The notes: generated by a model not told the origin, from the letters alone. A DNA stretch of 64,000 nucleotides from JAHDDW01 sp964648795 (GCA_964648795.1 CAZYMB010000002.1:124001-188000); one strand, 5' to 3'; shown: positions 28,058 through 36,761, counted from the stretch's first letter. Numbers and translations are program-made.

Positions 28058-28159
28058 GATCTTTCCCCAATTCCCACAGGGTTTTCCACACCTTTGGCGG
28101 GTTTGTAGACTTGAAACTAGCAGCTATCGACATATTCTCGCTATAAAACCTGTGGAAAA
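28009..28159. promoter_or_regulatory. dnaA: DnaA-box cluster spanning the dnaA start
   Basis: The same 9-mer TTTTCCACA appears at 28009-28017 and 28082-28090 on the plus strand and at 28151-28159 on the minus strand; the fourth copy is at 26537. Exact recurrence suggests this is the preferred DnaA box here. The cluster covers the dnaA start and upstream gap to rpmH, where it may form part of the origin or an autoregulatory operator. The rest of the gap (to 28318) shows nothing else I can name. Confidence 0.65.
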
Positions 28160-28318
28160 GTCAGTTGAGCCCTACTGAGAGTTGGGATGACATACATATA
28201 CCAATAGCATTAAGGTCGCTCTCAAGTTTGAGGGCTTATTGTTTGTATATAGCTAGCCGGGTAATCCTTCCTAACGCATCTCACTTGGTTCGCAGTTTTT
28301 AACTCGGAGATTCTCATC

Positions 28319-28453
28319 ATGAAACGTACGCTTCAGCGAAACACTCGTAAGCGCTCAAAAAAGCATGGCTTTCGTAAGCGTCAATCAACGCGTGCTGGTC
28401 GAAAGATTTTGGCCGCACGTCGTAAAAAGGGTAGAGCTAAAATAAGCGCGTGA
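28319..28453 (+). CDS. rpmH: ribosomal protein L34
   Basis: 44 residues: MKRTLQRNTRKRSKKHGFRK with the L34 basic signature, ending GRAKISA. Part of the large ribosomal subunit. It heads the plus-strand operon divergent from dnaA. The stop overlaps the rnpA GTG start as GTGA. Shorter than most automatic cut-offs. Confidence 0.96.
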   Translation: MKRTLQRNTRKRSKKHGFRKRQSTRAGRKILAARRKKGRAKISA

Positions 28454-28791
28454 TTCTCGAACGAGTTTCATCCAAGGACACCTTTTCTAGATTTTCTTCT
28501 GTTGGTGTCAAAGTAAGTTCTGGTCCCGTGAGCGTGGTATTTGTGCCAATTGAATCCCAAAAACCTGAAGTAGCAATGGCTATAACCAAAAAGTTTGGTA
28601 ACGCCGTTGATCGCAACAAGGCTCGTCGACGACTTCGTCATGCATTCAACGAGACAATCCAAAACTATTCGCACCTCTATAACAATGCATATCTCTTGTT
28701 CGGGTCAAGAAAGATCCTGAGCTGTGATTATGCTGGCCTTGTCAGCAGCCTTGATGAGTGCTGCCGCAAGATTTCGGAGAAGTCACAGTGA
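28450..28791 (+). CDS. rnpA: ribonuclease P protein component
   Basis: 113 residues from GTG at 28450. The signature GNAVDRNKARRRLR (RNR motif) is intact and precedes a C-terminal helix. It is the protein cofactor of the RNase P RNA in 5' maturation of tRNA. Both ends overlap neighbours by GTGA (rpmH before, yidD after), a tightly coupled unit. Confidence 0.95.
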   Translation: MILERVSSKDTFSRFSSVGVKVSSGPVSVVFVPIESQKPEVAMAITKKFGNAVDRNKARRRLRHAFNETIQNYSHLYNNAYLLFGSRKILSCDYAGLVSSLDECCRKISEKSQ

Positions 28792-29012
28792 AAGAAATGC
28801 TGCTTCGTGGAATCAAAACGTATCAGTCCTACTCTGCTACTAGACCATGTCGCTGCCGGTACTTCCCCACCTGCAGCCACTACACAGCCGAAGCGATTGA
28901 AACCTACGGCGCTGTTAAAGGTTCGTGGATGGGCCTGAAACGAATATCTCGATGCCGACCTTTTGGTGCACACGGCTATGACCCTGTTCCTGCAGAAAGT
29001 GAGTGTTGCTAA
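28788..29012 (+). CDS. yidD: membrane protein insertion efficiency factor YidD
   Basis: 74 residues from the GTG at 28788, which overlaps the rnpA stop. The pattern IKTYQSYSATRPCRCRYFPTCSHY and RISRCRPFGAHGYDPVP is the YidD signature, with the Cys cluster. Small cytoplasmic-face amphipathic protein that aids YidC-dependent insertion. An ORF starting at 28758 is only an N-terminal extension. Confidence 0.95.
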   Translation: MKEMLLRGIKTYQSYSATRPCRCRYFPTCSHYTAEAIETYGAVKGSWMGLKRISRCRPFGAHGYDPVPAESECC

Positions 29013-30071
29013 GTGAGAGCAATTATTGATTTCTTCCTAGAGTTGGCTGCTTCGGCACTCGCCTTCTTCTATTCACTCCCAGTAGTTGGTGGCAACTACG
29101 GACTCGCAATCATCTTGCTGACTCTTTCAATCATGATTGTGTTGATGCCGCTCACACTCAAGGCAACTAAGTCATCTATTAAGTTGTCGAGTCTGCAACC
29201 AAAATTGAAAGCTGTTCAGAAAAAGTACAAAGACGACCGTACTGTAATGAACCAAAAAGTCTTGGAGCTTTACCAAGAAGAAGGCGTCAACCCTGTAGGT
29301 GGTTGTATCCCAATTCTTGCCCAAGCTCCTGTCTTCCTACTTTTGTTCTCAGTTATCCGTGGGATTACACGTAAGGTCGAAGACCTTCCATTTTCTGGTT
29401 TGGCACAGAGAACATGGGAAGAAGCAGGAACTCCCGTTTCCACAGAACTGTTTGCTCCAGATCACCTAGATGAAAGTACAGATCTATTTCGAGATCTTTC
29501 TATGAGCGAGACAATGGGCTTTGGGCCTTTCGATCTCGGAGCTCAAGCTTGGGAAATCATCCAGAGCAATTTGGTCGAGAGCATTCCTTACGTTCTTTTG
29601 ATCTTGTTAGTAATGGGAACGTCGTTCTATCAGCAGAAACAAATTGCTGCCCGAAGAACTTCTTCTTCACCAGCAATGAATCCGCAACAACAACTCTTGC
29701 TTCGGGTCTTTCCAATCTTGAGTGGTGTTTGGTCACTGTTTTTCCCTGCTGGATTAGTACTTTATTGGGCCACTTCTAACTCATTTAGGGTCGCACAACA
29801 GGCATTCATTACCAGGTCGATGTTCTCCGGTGAGCAGCAGGCGGCTGATGATTTTGATCTAGATGATGATGACGATGATGAACCGGAAGAGATCATCGAT
29901 GTTGATTCTGTTGAAGACAACTCAACATCAAACAAAGAAGTTTCTGAAAGAGAGCAAGCGTGGGAAGCTCGTCGTAAGGCAAAAGCTAAGAAGGCTAAGT
30001 CCAAGCGAGCGACATCCAAAGGCTCCTCCAGAATCACACCAAAGGGCACAAAGCCCAAGAACCAAAATTAA
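29013..30071 (+). CDS. yidC: membrane protein insertase YidC
   Basis: 352 residues from GTG immediately after yidD. Five or so membrane segments: FFYSLPVVGGNYGLAIILL, then PVGGCIPILAQAPVFLLLF, then SNLVESIPYVLLILLVM and FPAGLVLYWATSN. The cytoplasmic loop after segment 1 carries Lys-rich helices that accept substrate. It lacks the large periplasmic domain of the Gram-negative form, as usual for Gram-positives. The C-terminus has an acidic run (Asp-rich) then a basic tail. Confidence 0.96.
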   Translation: MRAIIDFFLELAASALAFFYSLPVVGGNYGLAIILLTLSIMIVLMPLTLKATKSSIKLSSLQPKLKAVQKKYKDDRTVMNQKVLELYQEEGVNPVGGCIPILAQAPVFLLLFSVIRGITRKVEDLPFSGLAQRTWEEAGTPVSTELFAPDHLDESTDLFRDLSMSETMGFGPFDLGAQAWEIIQSNLVESIPYVLLILLVMGTSFYQQKQIAARRTSSSPAMNPQQQLLLRVFPILSGVWSLFFPAGLVLYWATSNSFRVAQQAFITRSMFSGEQQAADDFDLDDDDDDEPEEIIDVDSVEDNSTSNKEVSEREQAWEARRKAKAKKAKSKRATSKGSSRITPKGTKPKNQN

Positions 30072-30087
30072 GTAAGAAGGTAATTCA

Positions 30088-30930
30088 ATGGAATGGATAT
30101 CAACAACAGCTAAGTCTGTACCAGAGGCGATTGATCTCGCTCTCGACAACTTGGGCGTTGACGAGGCAGAGGCAGAAATCGTAGTTGTCGAAGAACCAAA
30201 GCAGGGTTTCTTCGGAAGAGCTAAAGGCGTTGCACGAGTAGAGGCAAGAGTAAAGCCGAAGGCAGTTCGTAACAAGAACGAAAAGCGTCGCCGCAACAAC
30301 AATCGTTCTGGTGGTAACAACCGAACAGGTGGAAACAACAATAAGAAGCAGAACAACAATCGTTCGGGCGGAAACAACCGAAACAATAATCGGAATCGCA
30401 ACAACAACAATCGTTCGAACAACGCCCCAAGCCGTAACTCAGCAGATGAAAAGCCTCGTCCTAATTCATCAATAGAGGAAGTCTCAGACTTCATTTCTAA
30501 CTACATGAATGGGTTAACAGATGCATTTGGTATTGAAGATAACGTAAAGGTAGTTGGCGATGCAGAGGCAGGTCTAACTGTTGCTGTTGAAGGACAACAC
30601 GGACTTCTAGTTGGCTCAAAGGGCCGAACACTAAACGCTATTCAAGAGCTACTTCGAGTTTCAACGCAGCGTTCAAAACCAAGCGAATATCGCATTTATG
30701 CCGACGTTGGTGGCTACCGAGAGAAGCGTCGTGGCGCTCTCGTCGAGTTTGCGACACAGGCAGCTGAGAAAGCAAAGAGTGAGAGTGTAGAAGTAGTACT
30801 AGACCCAATGAATTCTGCTGACCGAAAAGTTATTCACGATGCACTAACTGATGACCCAGATGTAAGTACACGTTCAGCAGGACAAGAACCTCGACGACGT
30901 GTGATTGTTGTTCCAGGTGACGCCGAGTAG
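30088..30930 (+). CDS. jag: RNA-binding protein Jag/KhpB
   Basis: 280 residues. Jag-N domain at residues 1-60 (PEAIDLALDNLGVDEAEAEI...GFFGRAKGVARV), a linker of about 60 residues very rich in Asn, Arg and Gly, a KH domain (GLLVGSKGRTLNAIQELLR with the GSKG loop) and an R3H domain (DRKVIHDAL). It binds RNA and in relatives affects cell elongation and division. The linker is encoded by repeated DNA; AACAACAATCGTTC occurs at 30295, 30352 and 30403. Between yidC and rsmG, as in other Actinobacteria. Confidence 0.92.
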   Translation: MEWISTTAKSVPEAIDLALDNLGVDEAEAEIVVVEEPKQGFFGRAKGVARVEARVKPKAVRNKNEKRRRNNNRSGGNNRTGGNNNKKQNNNRSGGNNRNNNRNRNNNNRSNNAPSRNSADEKPRPNSSIEEVSDFISNYMNGLTDAFGIEDNVKVVGDAEAGLTVAVEGQHGLLVGSKGRTLNAIQELLRVSTQRSKPSEYRIYADVGGYREKRRGALVEFATQAAEKAKSESVEVVLDPMNSADRKVIHDALTDDPDVSTRSAGQEPRRRVIVVPGDAE

Positions 30931-30939
30931 AGCTCAAAG

Positions 30940-31548
30940 GTGAGCGAACTCCATAACGTTTTAGAAAGAGCTAGGCAGCTTGGTTTCTTCGGTCCATCAG
31001 AAATTGAGGGTCAGATAAACCATGCCCTAGCCTTTCTGCCTTTACTGACAAGCATTAGATCTGAAACGGATTCTGTATCGATTGTAGATCTAGGAGCAGG
31101 CGGTGGTCTGCCTTCGCTCCCTTTGCTTGAGGCTGAACCTTCACTGTCGATTTCAATGCTCGATACGTCTGAGCGACGCTGTTCGTTTTTAACATGGGCA
31201 ATATCAGAGTTGGGCTTTGCCCAAAGAGCACAAGTTTTACATCGACGCGCCGAAGAGTTCGCCAGTGAAACTGAAAACCGAGAGACCTTTGATGCGGTTA
31301 TCGCTAGAGGGTTCGGTCCGCCTGCCGCAACTATTGAATCGGGAGCTCCCCTGGTTCGTCTAGGCGGCCTAGTGGTCATTAGCGAGCCCCCAAAGCAGAG
31401 AAACTGGCCAGCAGAGGCTTTGGCTACTGTTGGGCTCGAATTGGCCGAGACAGGTCAGGTTGTGGCTTTTTCTAAGGTAGCTGAGAGTCCAGCAGAGTTT
31501 CCTAGAAGTTGGAAGCATATAAAGGCAAAGCCTCTATTTAGGATCTAA
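30940..31548 (+). CDS. rsmG: 16S rRNA (guanine527-N7)-methyltransferase
   Basis: 202 residues from GTG at 30940. SAM motif VDLGAGGGLPSLPLLEAEP near residue 45 and SISMLDTSERRCSFLTWAISELG follow the RsmG/GidB pattern; RGFGPPAATIE is a later motif. It methylates G527 of 16S rRNA. It lies between jag and parA, the standard order. Confidence 0.93.
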   Translation: MSELHNVLERARQLGFFGPSEIEGQINHALAFLPLLTSIRSETDSVSIVDLGAGGGLPSLPLLEAEPSLSISMLDTSERRCSFLTWAISELGFAQRAQVLHRRAEEFASETENRETFDAVIARGFGPPAATIESGAPLVRLGGLVVISEPPKQRNWPAEALATVGLELAETGQVVAFSKVAESPAEFPRSWKHIKAKPLFRI

Positions 31549-31605
31549 CGCCGACTGCCTAGTAAGGCCGAAACTTTTTTCAAACGGGCCTTGTAGGCTT
31601 GGGCG

Positions 31606-32421
31606 GTGAGCAGTATTGACTCAAATGAACTACGGGACCCCTCCCCCTTCAAGTCAGCCCGACGGATAGCGGTTGCCAATCAAAAAGGTGGTGTTGGGAA
31701 AACTACGACTGTCGTAAATTTTGCTGCTGCAGCCGCTGAGACTGGCAAACGTGTTCTGGTTGTAGATCTTGATCCGCAAGGTAATGCGAGCACGGGGCTA
31801 GGGCTAAACCCTCAAGATATTGAGCGGTCAATGTTTGAGGTATTGCTACATGACGCTCCAATCGATGACATTATCGAGCCGGCAGGTGTACCGAACCTGT
31901 TTGTTGCTCCTTCGAATATTCGCCTTGCAGGCGCTGAAATCGAGCTTGTTTCGGCCTTTTCTCGCGAAACCAAATTGAAGAATGCCTTGGATAAGGTGTC
32001 TAGTGAATACGACCTGATAGTCGTTGATTGTCCCCCATCGCTCGGTCTGCTAACCATTAACGCTTTCACAGCAGTCACTGAAGTAATAGTGCCAATACAG
32101 TGCGAGTACTTTGCTTTAGAGGGCGTTGGCCAGCTGATTCGCAATGTTGATCTCGTGAAAAAAGCACTAAATACAGACTTAGTGCTATCTCATGTGGTGC
32201 TCGTGATGTATGACGGCAGAACAAACTTGGCTACCCAAGTAGTCGATGAGATTCGTCAGCACTTTGCAGAGAGAGTCTGCAGAACAGTTATTCCTAGATC
32301 CGTAAGACTCTCAGAAGCTCCGAGCTACGGTCAACCAATTACTGCGTTTGACTCTGAGTCACGGGGTGCAGCCGCCTACAGAGAATTGAGTAGGGAGATC
32401 CTAGGAGATCACGCTGTCTAA
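31606..32421 (+). CDS. parA: chromosome partitioning ATPase ParA (Soj)
   Basis: 271 residues from GTG. Deviant Walker A KGGVGKTTTVVNFAAA near residue 30, Walker A' VLVVDLDPQGNAST, Walker B LIVVDCPPSLGLLT. It forms a dynamic DNA-bound gradient that moves ParB-parS complexes. Partner parB overlaps its end by eight bases, in the next frame. Confidence 0.96.
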   Translation: MSSIDSNELRDPSPFKSARRIAVANQKGGVGKTTTVVNFAAAAAETGKRVLVVDLDPQGNASTGLGLNPQDIERSMFEVLLHDAPIDDIIEPAGVPNLFVAPSNIRLAGAEIELVSAFSRETKLKNALDKVSSEYDLIVVDCPPSLGLLTINAFTAVTEVIVPIQCEYFALEGVGQLIRNVDLVKKALNTDLVLSHVVLVMYDGRTNLATQVVDEIRQHFAERVCRTVIPRSVRLSEAPSYGQPITAFDSESRGAAAYRELSREILGDHAV

Positions 32422-33322
32422 AGGACTATCCGACCTATTAAATCTTTCTGGCGACAACCGCTCCCCCGCTGTCGGCGCTACGTCAGAGAGCGCTGCGGTT
32501 AGCTCTTCAAAGCGCGAGCTTATCGAAGTAGATCCGAAGTTAGTTTCTCCCAACGAATACCAGCCGCGCAAGGAATTCGACTCTGAGGAGCTAGTTGGTT
32601 TGGCGGCGTCGATTGCAGAGATTGGGGTTCTCCAGCCGATACTGATCCGTCCAAATCCAGATGGTTCAACCTATGAGCTTATTGCAGGCGAACGACGTTG
32701 GAGAGCTGCTCAAATAGCTGAATTAGAGGCTATTCCAGCCGTTGTTGGAGACTTCACTGATAGAGATTCCTTGGAGCAGGCAATCGTTGAGAACCTTCAC
32801 CGACAAGATCTAAACCCAATTGAAGAAGCCTTAGCCTATGACCGCCTAGCTACCGAATTCAGTTTGGGGAACTCCCAGATTGCTGAGCGGGTTGGTAAGT
32901 CACGACCTGCTGTTGTTAATACCAGAAGACTACTCAAACTGCCAGATGCAGTTATTAGCCAAGTCCAGGACGGAAGAATCTCAGCCGGTCATGCAAGGAC
33001 TCTGCTAGCTCTTGAAGATTTATCTTTGGTCACAGAACTTGCCGAAAGAGTTGAGCGTGAGGGGCTTAGTGTAAGAGCAGTTGAAGATATTGTTCGCAAC
33101 GCCAACTCCCCTGAGCTGCCACCCACGCAAAGCAATAATGGTCCTGCCAGCTTCGCTCACTTAGAAGTCGCCTCGTTATTGGAGGATCATCTATCAACCA
33201 GATGTAATGTGTCGGCCAGTCGAGGAAATGGCAAGATAACGATCGAATTCGCTGATTTAGACGATCTAAGCCGCATATTTGAACTAATCATACCTAATCA
33301 AACTGGAAATCTACCGGATTAG
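32414..33322 (+). CDS. parB: chromosome partitioning protein ParB, probable CTG start
   Basis: About 302 residues if read from the CTG at 32414. That start has AGGAG at 32403-32407 with six bases between, and yields LSKGLSDLLNLSGD, matching the conserved KGLxxLL N-terminus of chromosomal ParB. No ATG, GTG or TTG lies in frame between the upstream stop (32402) and TTG 32600; starting at 32600 would delete 62 residues including VSPNEYQPRKEF, which is part of the N-terminal core. Later motifs: GERRWRAA (CTP site), ENLHRQDLNPIEEALAY, and the HTH SQIAERVGKSRPAVVNTRRLLKLP. A CTG start is rare. Confidence 0.88.
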   Translation: MSKGLSDLLNLSGDNRSPAVGATSESAAVSSSKRELIEVDPKLVSPNEYQPRKEFDSEELVGLAASIAEIGVLQPILIRPNPDGSTYELIAGERRWRAAQIAELEAIPAVVGDFTDRDSLEQAIVENLHRQDLNPIEEALAYDRLATEFSLGNSQIAERVGKSRPAVVNTRRLLKLPDAVISQVQDGRISAGHARTLLALEDLSLVTELAERVEREGLSVRAVEDIVRNANSPELPPTQSNNGPASFAHLEVASLLEDHLSTRCNVSASRGNGKITIEFADLDDLSRIFELIIPNQTGNLPD

Positions 33323-33751
33323 GCAGTGTTCATGCCCATCGAGTAGGTGCTAGCGCAAGAAACATACTGCTTTATCGTTGATCAGTATGTCTTGTACCTC
33401 GTTGGTCAACTCTCTAACGGTTCGCAAGTTTGCGTAGCTTAGCGGCGCCCTGGCCAACGGTGGTAATTGCATAAACGTGATTACAGGGATGGAACTACAC
33501 TGTTGTAGCCAAACTGGGGGCGGGAATAGCCGGTGAAATGAATGGCTAGAAGTATTTATGTTTCACGTGGATCATAGTAGCCAAGATTGGCAGCCGAAAT
33601 GGGCTATGGCTTTTGCTAAGAACTTGGGCTCTTGGTAGAACTAGCGAACAATAGGTGTAAGCCCGTGCATCTTACGATGATCCCACATGGCAAAGGGAAG
33701 TTCCCCTATGATTAGTGCCAACTGCAGTATATCCATGTTAGTTAAGGGGAA
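33323..33751. other. 429-base gap after parB
   Basis: No gene seen on either strand. It holds a hairpin with arms ACATACTG and CAGTATGT (33362-33369, 33383-33390) that may end the parB transcript, a small CTACA/TGTAG palindrome near 33513, and the parS-like site. The last 20 bases are the leader of the second ParA gene (AAGGGGAA precedes its ATG). Confidence 0.5.
33559..33574. promoter_or_regulatory. parS-like site
   Basis: TGTTTCACGTGGATCA matches the consensus TGTTTCACGTGAAACA at 14 of 16 positions, with the central TTTCACGTG intact. It lies 237 bases past parB. ParB would load here as a clamp. The site falls between the canonical parAB and the second ParA gene, so it could serve either. 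Confidence 0.75.
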
Positions 33752-34633
33752 ATGTTGGTAGATATAGAGACGATAGACAACTCAGTTGTCGTAGGAATTG
33801 GTAAAGGCGGAAGTTGCAAGACGACTCTCGCCACCCAACTTTCAGGCATCTGGTCAAGTGAGGGTAAACGCATCCTTTTGGCTGACCTTGACATGCAAGC
33901 CTCGGCTACGAAGGTAGTTGGTCTTGATCCAAGTCAGCACGGAGACGGGCGTCACCTAATGGACTCTATTCTTTACGGAGATGAGTTGAAGACTGTTCGG
34001 GCCAGAGACAACTTAGATATTTGTGTAGCCGGACGCCATACTAAGGCACTAAGTAATCACCTTGTCACTGCAGATACTGCAGCCGCCGACTTTGCACTGC
34101 CTTTCCAGAAAGCAGCAGCATCAGGCGACTATGACCGCATCGTATTTGACCTACCGCCATCTGGCTCTTCACGCCTAGCCGATATGGCAATGCAATCTGG
34201 TAAGTACCTGTTGGTGCCGACCTCTAGTGGGGTAGACAATCTTGAGGGGCTTAGAGTCTTAGCGGCCGAGCTAGAAGAGCTACGTTCAAACATTGTGTTA
34301 CTCGGAGTGGTTCTAATGAAAATAGGAGCCGGAGCGCCTAGGAAACGAGCAGAAACTAGAGATCAGGTTGGCGAAATATTAGCTGGTGTAGCTGATCCAT
34401 TTGAAACAATAATCAGAGATGCAGGTGCCGCTTACGACGACAGCCGTCGTGCAAGTTTGTTCCTACACGAGTACGCAGAATGGGCGACCACAGTTTCGGT
34501 TGCAAACCAGATCAAGTCTAAGATTCGGATACCGCAGAACTTAGAGAGCTTGGCTCAGGAATTTTATGAGTTGGCAGATGAGGTTGATGATCGTATAGCA
34601 ACGGCTGACAAAATTTTGGCAGGGGAGAGCTAA
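33752..34633 (+). CDS. second ParA/MinD-family ATPase
   Basis: 293 residues. Deviant Walker A GKGGSCKTTLATQL near residue 17, Walker A' LLADLDMQASATKVVG, Walker B RIVFDLPPSG. It differs from ParA (31606) throughout, so it is an orphan-type or plasmid-type paralogue, not a recent copy. It sits in an operon with a ribbon-helix-helix-like gene whose ATG overlaps its stop (TAATG). Such pairs position plasmids, carboxysomes, chemoreceptors or secretion machines; which one applies here is unknown. Start has AAGGGGAA upstream. Confidence 0.85.
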   Translation: MLVDIETIDNSVVVGIGKGGSCKTTLATQLSGIWSSEGKRILLADLDMQASATKVVGLDPSQHGDGRHLMDSILYGDELKTVRARDNLDICVAGRHTKALSNHLVTADTAAADFALPFQKAAASGDYDRIVFDLPPSGSSRLADMAMQSGKYLLVPTSSGVDNLEGLRVLAAELEELRSNIVLLGVVLMKIGAGAPRKRAETRDQVGEILAGVADPFETIIRDAGAAYDDSRRASLFLHEYAEWATTVSVANQIKSKIRIPQNLESLAQEFYELADEVDDRIATADKILAGES

Positions 34634-35337
34634 TGGTAGAGAAAAACTTATCAGCAGCTAGGGGCCTCAATTCAATCGCTGATCCGTCTTCGTTTCGTGG
34701 ATCATCGGGCAGGCGAGGTAGGAAAGTCAGTGAGGCAGTAGTAGCTGATGTCTCAGAAGAGCTACAAGAAGATTCAAGCACTCACAAATCGGCAGAGACC
34801 GACGATTCGAAGAGGTTCTTCGGGCTTGGAGCGACCGCTACTACTCAAGCATCTGTTGTAGAGAACAAATCTGCACAAACAAAGGTGGCAGAAGCTAAAG
34901 CCATCACTCAGGATGCAGTTGCTAGGGGAGATTCTGTAATTGATCTTAGGACTGGCGATGAAAATGTCACTAAGCCAGCGCCTAAAGTCGTAGCTGGGCC
35001 AGCTCGTCAGACTAAGCCTCTAGTTAGCAGCGATGATGAATCAACCAGAGTGCAAAAGGAAATGTCAATACCTCTGCCTGTACACGAAGCAGTCGAGGCA
35101 ACAGGGTATAACGTCACTGACTTATTGAGGCGAGCGTATAGAAACCATGCAGAGGCAGTCAGAGCAGGCGAGTACCTTAGGGGGATGCATCGGGGTAGAA
35201 AACGGATTCGCCTTTCAATGGCCCCAGGAGACTACGCTCGCCTAGACAAGCTGGCACGAAGTCGAGGATGGAACCGTTCAGAAACTGTAACTATCTTGCT
35301 CGAAGCCGAACTCAACAGCGGCGAATATAAAAACTAA
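34633..35337 (+). CDS. ribbon-helix-helix-like partner of the second ParA
   Basis: 234 residues. The first 140 are low-complexity and disordered (Ser, Thr, Lys, acidic). The C-terminal 90 contain two segments shaped like tandem RHH motifs: KEMSIPLPVHEAVEA...VTDLLRRAYRNHAEAV and KRIRLSMAPGDYARLDKLARSRG followed by NRSETVTILLEAEL. A DNA-binding, ParB-like or adaptor role for the upstream ATPase is likely from context. I do not recognise a named family. Its end is a terminator shared with trxA. Confidence 0.7.
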   Translation: MVEKNLSAARGLNSIADPSSFRGSSGRRGRKVSEAVVADVSEELQEDSSTHKSAETDDSKRFFGLGATATTQASVVENKSAQTKVAEAKAITQDAVARGDSVIDLRTGDENVTKPAPKVVAGPARQTKPLVSSDDESTRVQKEMSIPLPVHEAVEATGYNVTDLLRRAYRNHAEAVRAGEYLRGMHRGRKRIRLSMAPGDYARLDKLARSRGWNRSETVTILLEAELNSGEYKN

Positions 35338-35366
35338 GCCCTGGGATCGCTCAGCGAACCCAGGGC
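35338..35366. terminator. bidirectional terminator
   Basis: Arms GCCCTGGG (35338-35345) and CCCAGGGC (35359-35366) with a 13-base loop that itself holds CGC/GCG. It separates the convergent RHH-like and trxA genes. Confidence 0.75.
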
Positions 35367-35393
35367 CAAATTCCAAACATATGTAGCTAGAAC

Positions 35394-35717
35394 TTATGCG
35401 AGTTCTAGATCTTTTAGAAGATCGTCTTTACCCTTAGCGCCAACGATGGTCTTAGTAACTTCTCCACCAGAGAAGACAAGCATTGTTGGGATAGAGCGAA
35501 CACTGTAACGCATAGCGATCTCTTGGTTCTCGTCAACATTTAGTTTTGCAATTTGAATCTTGTCTGTGTTCTCGTTAGCAATCTCTTCTAGAACTGGAGC
35601 AACTGCGCGACATGGTCCACACCACTCAGCCCAAAAGTCAACAAGAATAGGCAATTCAGAACTGCTTATTGCTTCATCGAAATCACTCGATGTTAATTCT
35701 TTTACATTTTCAGCCAT
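35394..35717 (-). CDS. trxA: thioredoxin
   Basis: 107 residues. Active site WCGPC in FWAEWCGPCRAVAPVLEE; the cis-proline motif SIPTMLVF follows. A general disulfide reductant reduced by TrxB. Follows trxB on the minus strand, 78 bases downstream. Adjacent to the par region, as in other Actinobacteria. Confidence 0.97.
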   Translation of the reverse strand: MAENVKELTSSDFDEAISSSELPILVDFWAEWCGPCRAVAPVLEEIANENTDKIQIAKLNVDENQEIAMRYSVRSIPTMLVFSGGEVTKTIVGAKGKDDLLKDLELA

Positions 35718-35795
35718 TGGGTCCTCCTAAGACTGTGCGGCAATCTAATAACAGGATAAGCCCGCGTTTTATTCAATCCTGGAAAAAATAGGCAT

Positions 35796-36761
35796 TTAGT
35801 GCACGTTAGCTTCTAGCCAGCGTTCTGCATCAATCGCTGCCTTGCATCCGGAACCAGCAGCACTAATTGCCTGACGATAGGTCTTGTCTTGCACGTCGCC
35901 ACACGCAAAAACGCCATCAACATTTGTGTAAGTGCTTGGAGACTTCGTAGCAATATAGCCTTCTTCGTCCAAGTCGATCTGGCCATCGAACATTCCAGTA
36001 TTTGGTTTGTGTCCAATTGCGACGAACATTCCGGTGACAGCCAGTGTCGAAGTCTCTTCGGTCTCTCGGTTCTTGACTTCGATCGACTCGAGAGCCTCAG
36101 CTCCATTCAAACCAACGACCTCTGAGTTCCACATGAACTCGATCTTAGGATTAGCAAATGCTCGATCCTGCATGATTTGGCTTGCTCGCAGTTCGTCACG
36201 CCTGTGAATAATGGTGACCTTGTCGGCAAACTTAGTCAAGAAGTTGGCTTCTTCCATTGCGGAATCGCCTCCACCTATCACAGCTATTTCTTGGCCACCG
36301 AAGAAGAAACCATCGCAGGTAGCGCAGGTAGATACACCTTTACCAATTAGCTCAGTTTCTCGCTCTAGGCCTAACATTATGGCCTTTGCGCCGGTCGAAA
36401 TAATAACTGCTTGAGCTAAGTAGGTGGGCTCGGCCGCTTCTGGGTCACCGACCCAAACTTTGTGTGGACGGCTGGTGAAGTCAACTTTAGATGCCTTCAC
36501 TGTTTCGATTTTAGTGCCGAAGCGCTCAGCCTGTTTGCGGAGTGAGCTCATCAAATCTGGGCCCATTATCCCTTCTGGGAAACCAGGGAAATTTTCGACG
36601 TCGGTTGTGAGCATGAGCTGGCCACCTGGCTGGTCGCCAGTAGAGGAAGGCTCACCTTCTAGTAGTAGCGGCTCAAGACTTGCGCGGGCTGCATAGATCG
36701 AGGCGGTTAGACCGGCCGGTCCGCTTCCGATAATGAGAATGTCAGTTGATTGGGGTGCCAT
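35796..36761 (-). CDS. trxB: thioredoxin reductase
   Basis: 321 residues. FAD motif IIGSGPAGLTASIYAARA, redox centre CATCDGFFF, NADPH motif VIGGGDSAMEEANFL, and the C-terminal FAD motif VFACGDVQDKTYRQAISAAGSG. Reduces TrxA with NADPH. The upstream small membrane gene stops directly before its ATG, so it is the second gene of that unit. Confidence 0.97.
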   Translation of the reverse strand: MAPQSTDILIIGSGPAGLTASIYAARASLEPLLLEGEPSSTGDQPGGQLMLTTDVENFPGFPEGIMGPDLMSSLRKQAERFGTKIETVKASKVDFTSRPHKVWVGDPEAAEPTYLAQAVIISTGAKAIMLGLERETELIGKGVSTCATCDGFFFGGQEIAVIGGGDSAMEEANFLTKFADKVTIIHRRDELRASQIMQDRAFANPKIEFMWNSEVVGLNGAEALESIEVKNRETEETSTLAVTGMFVAIGHKPNTGMFDGQIDLDEEGYIATKSPSTYTNVDGVFACGDVQDKTYRQAISAAGSGCKAAIDAERWLEANVH

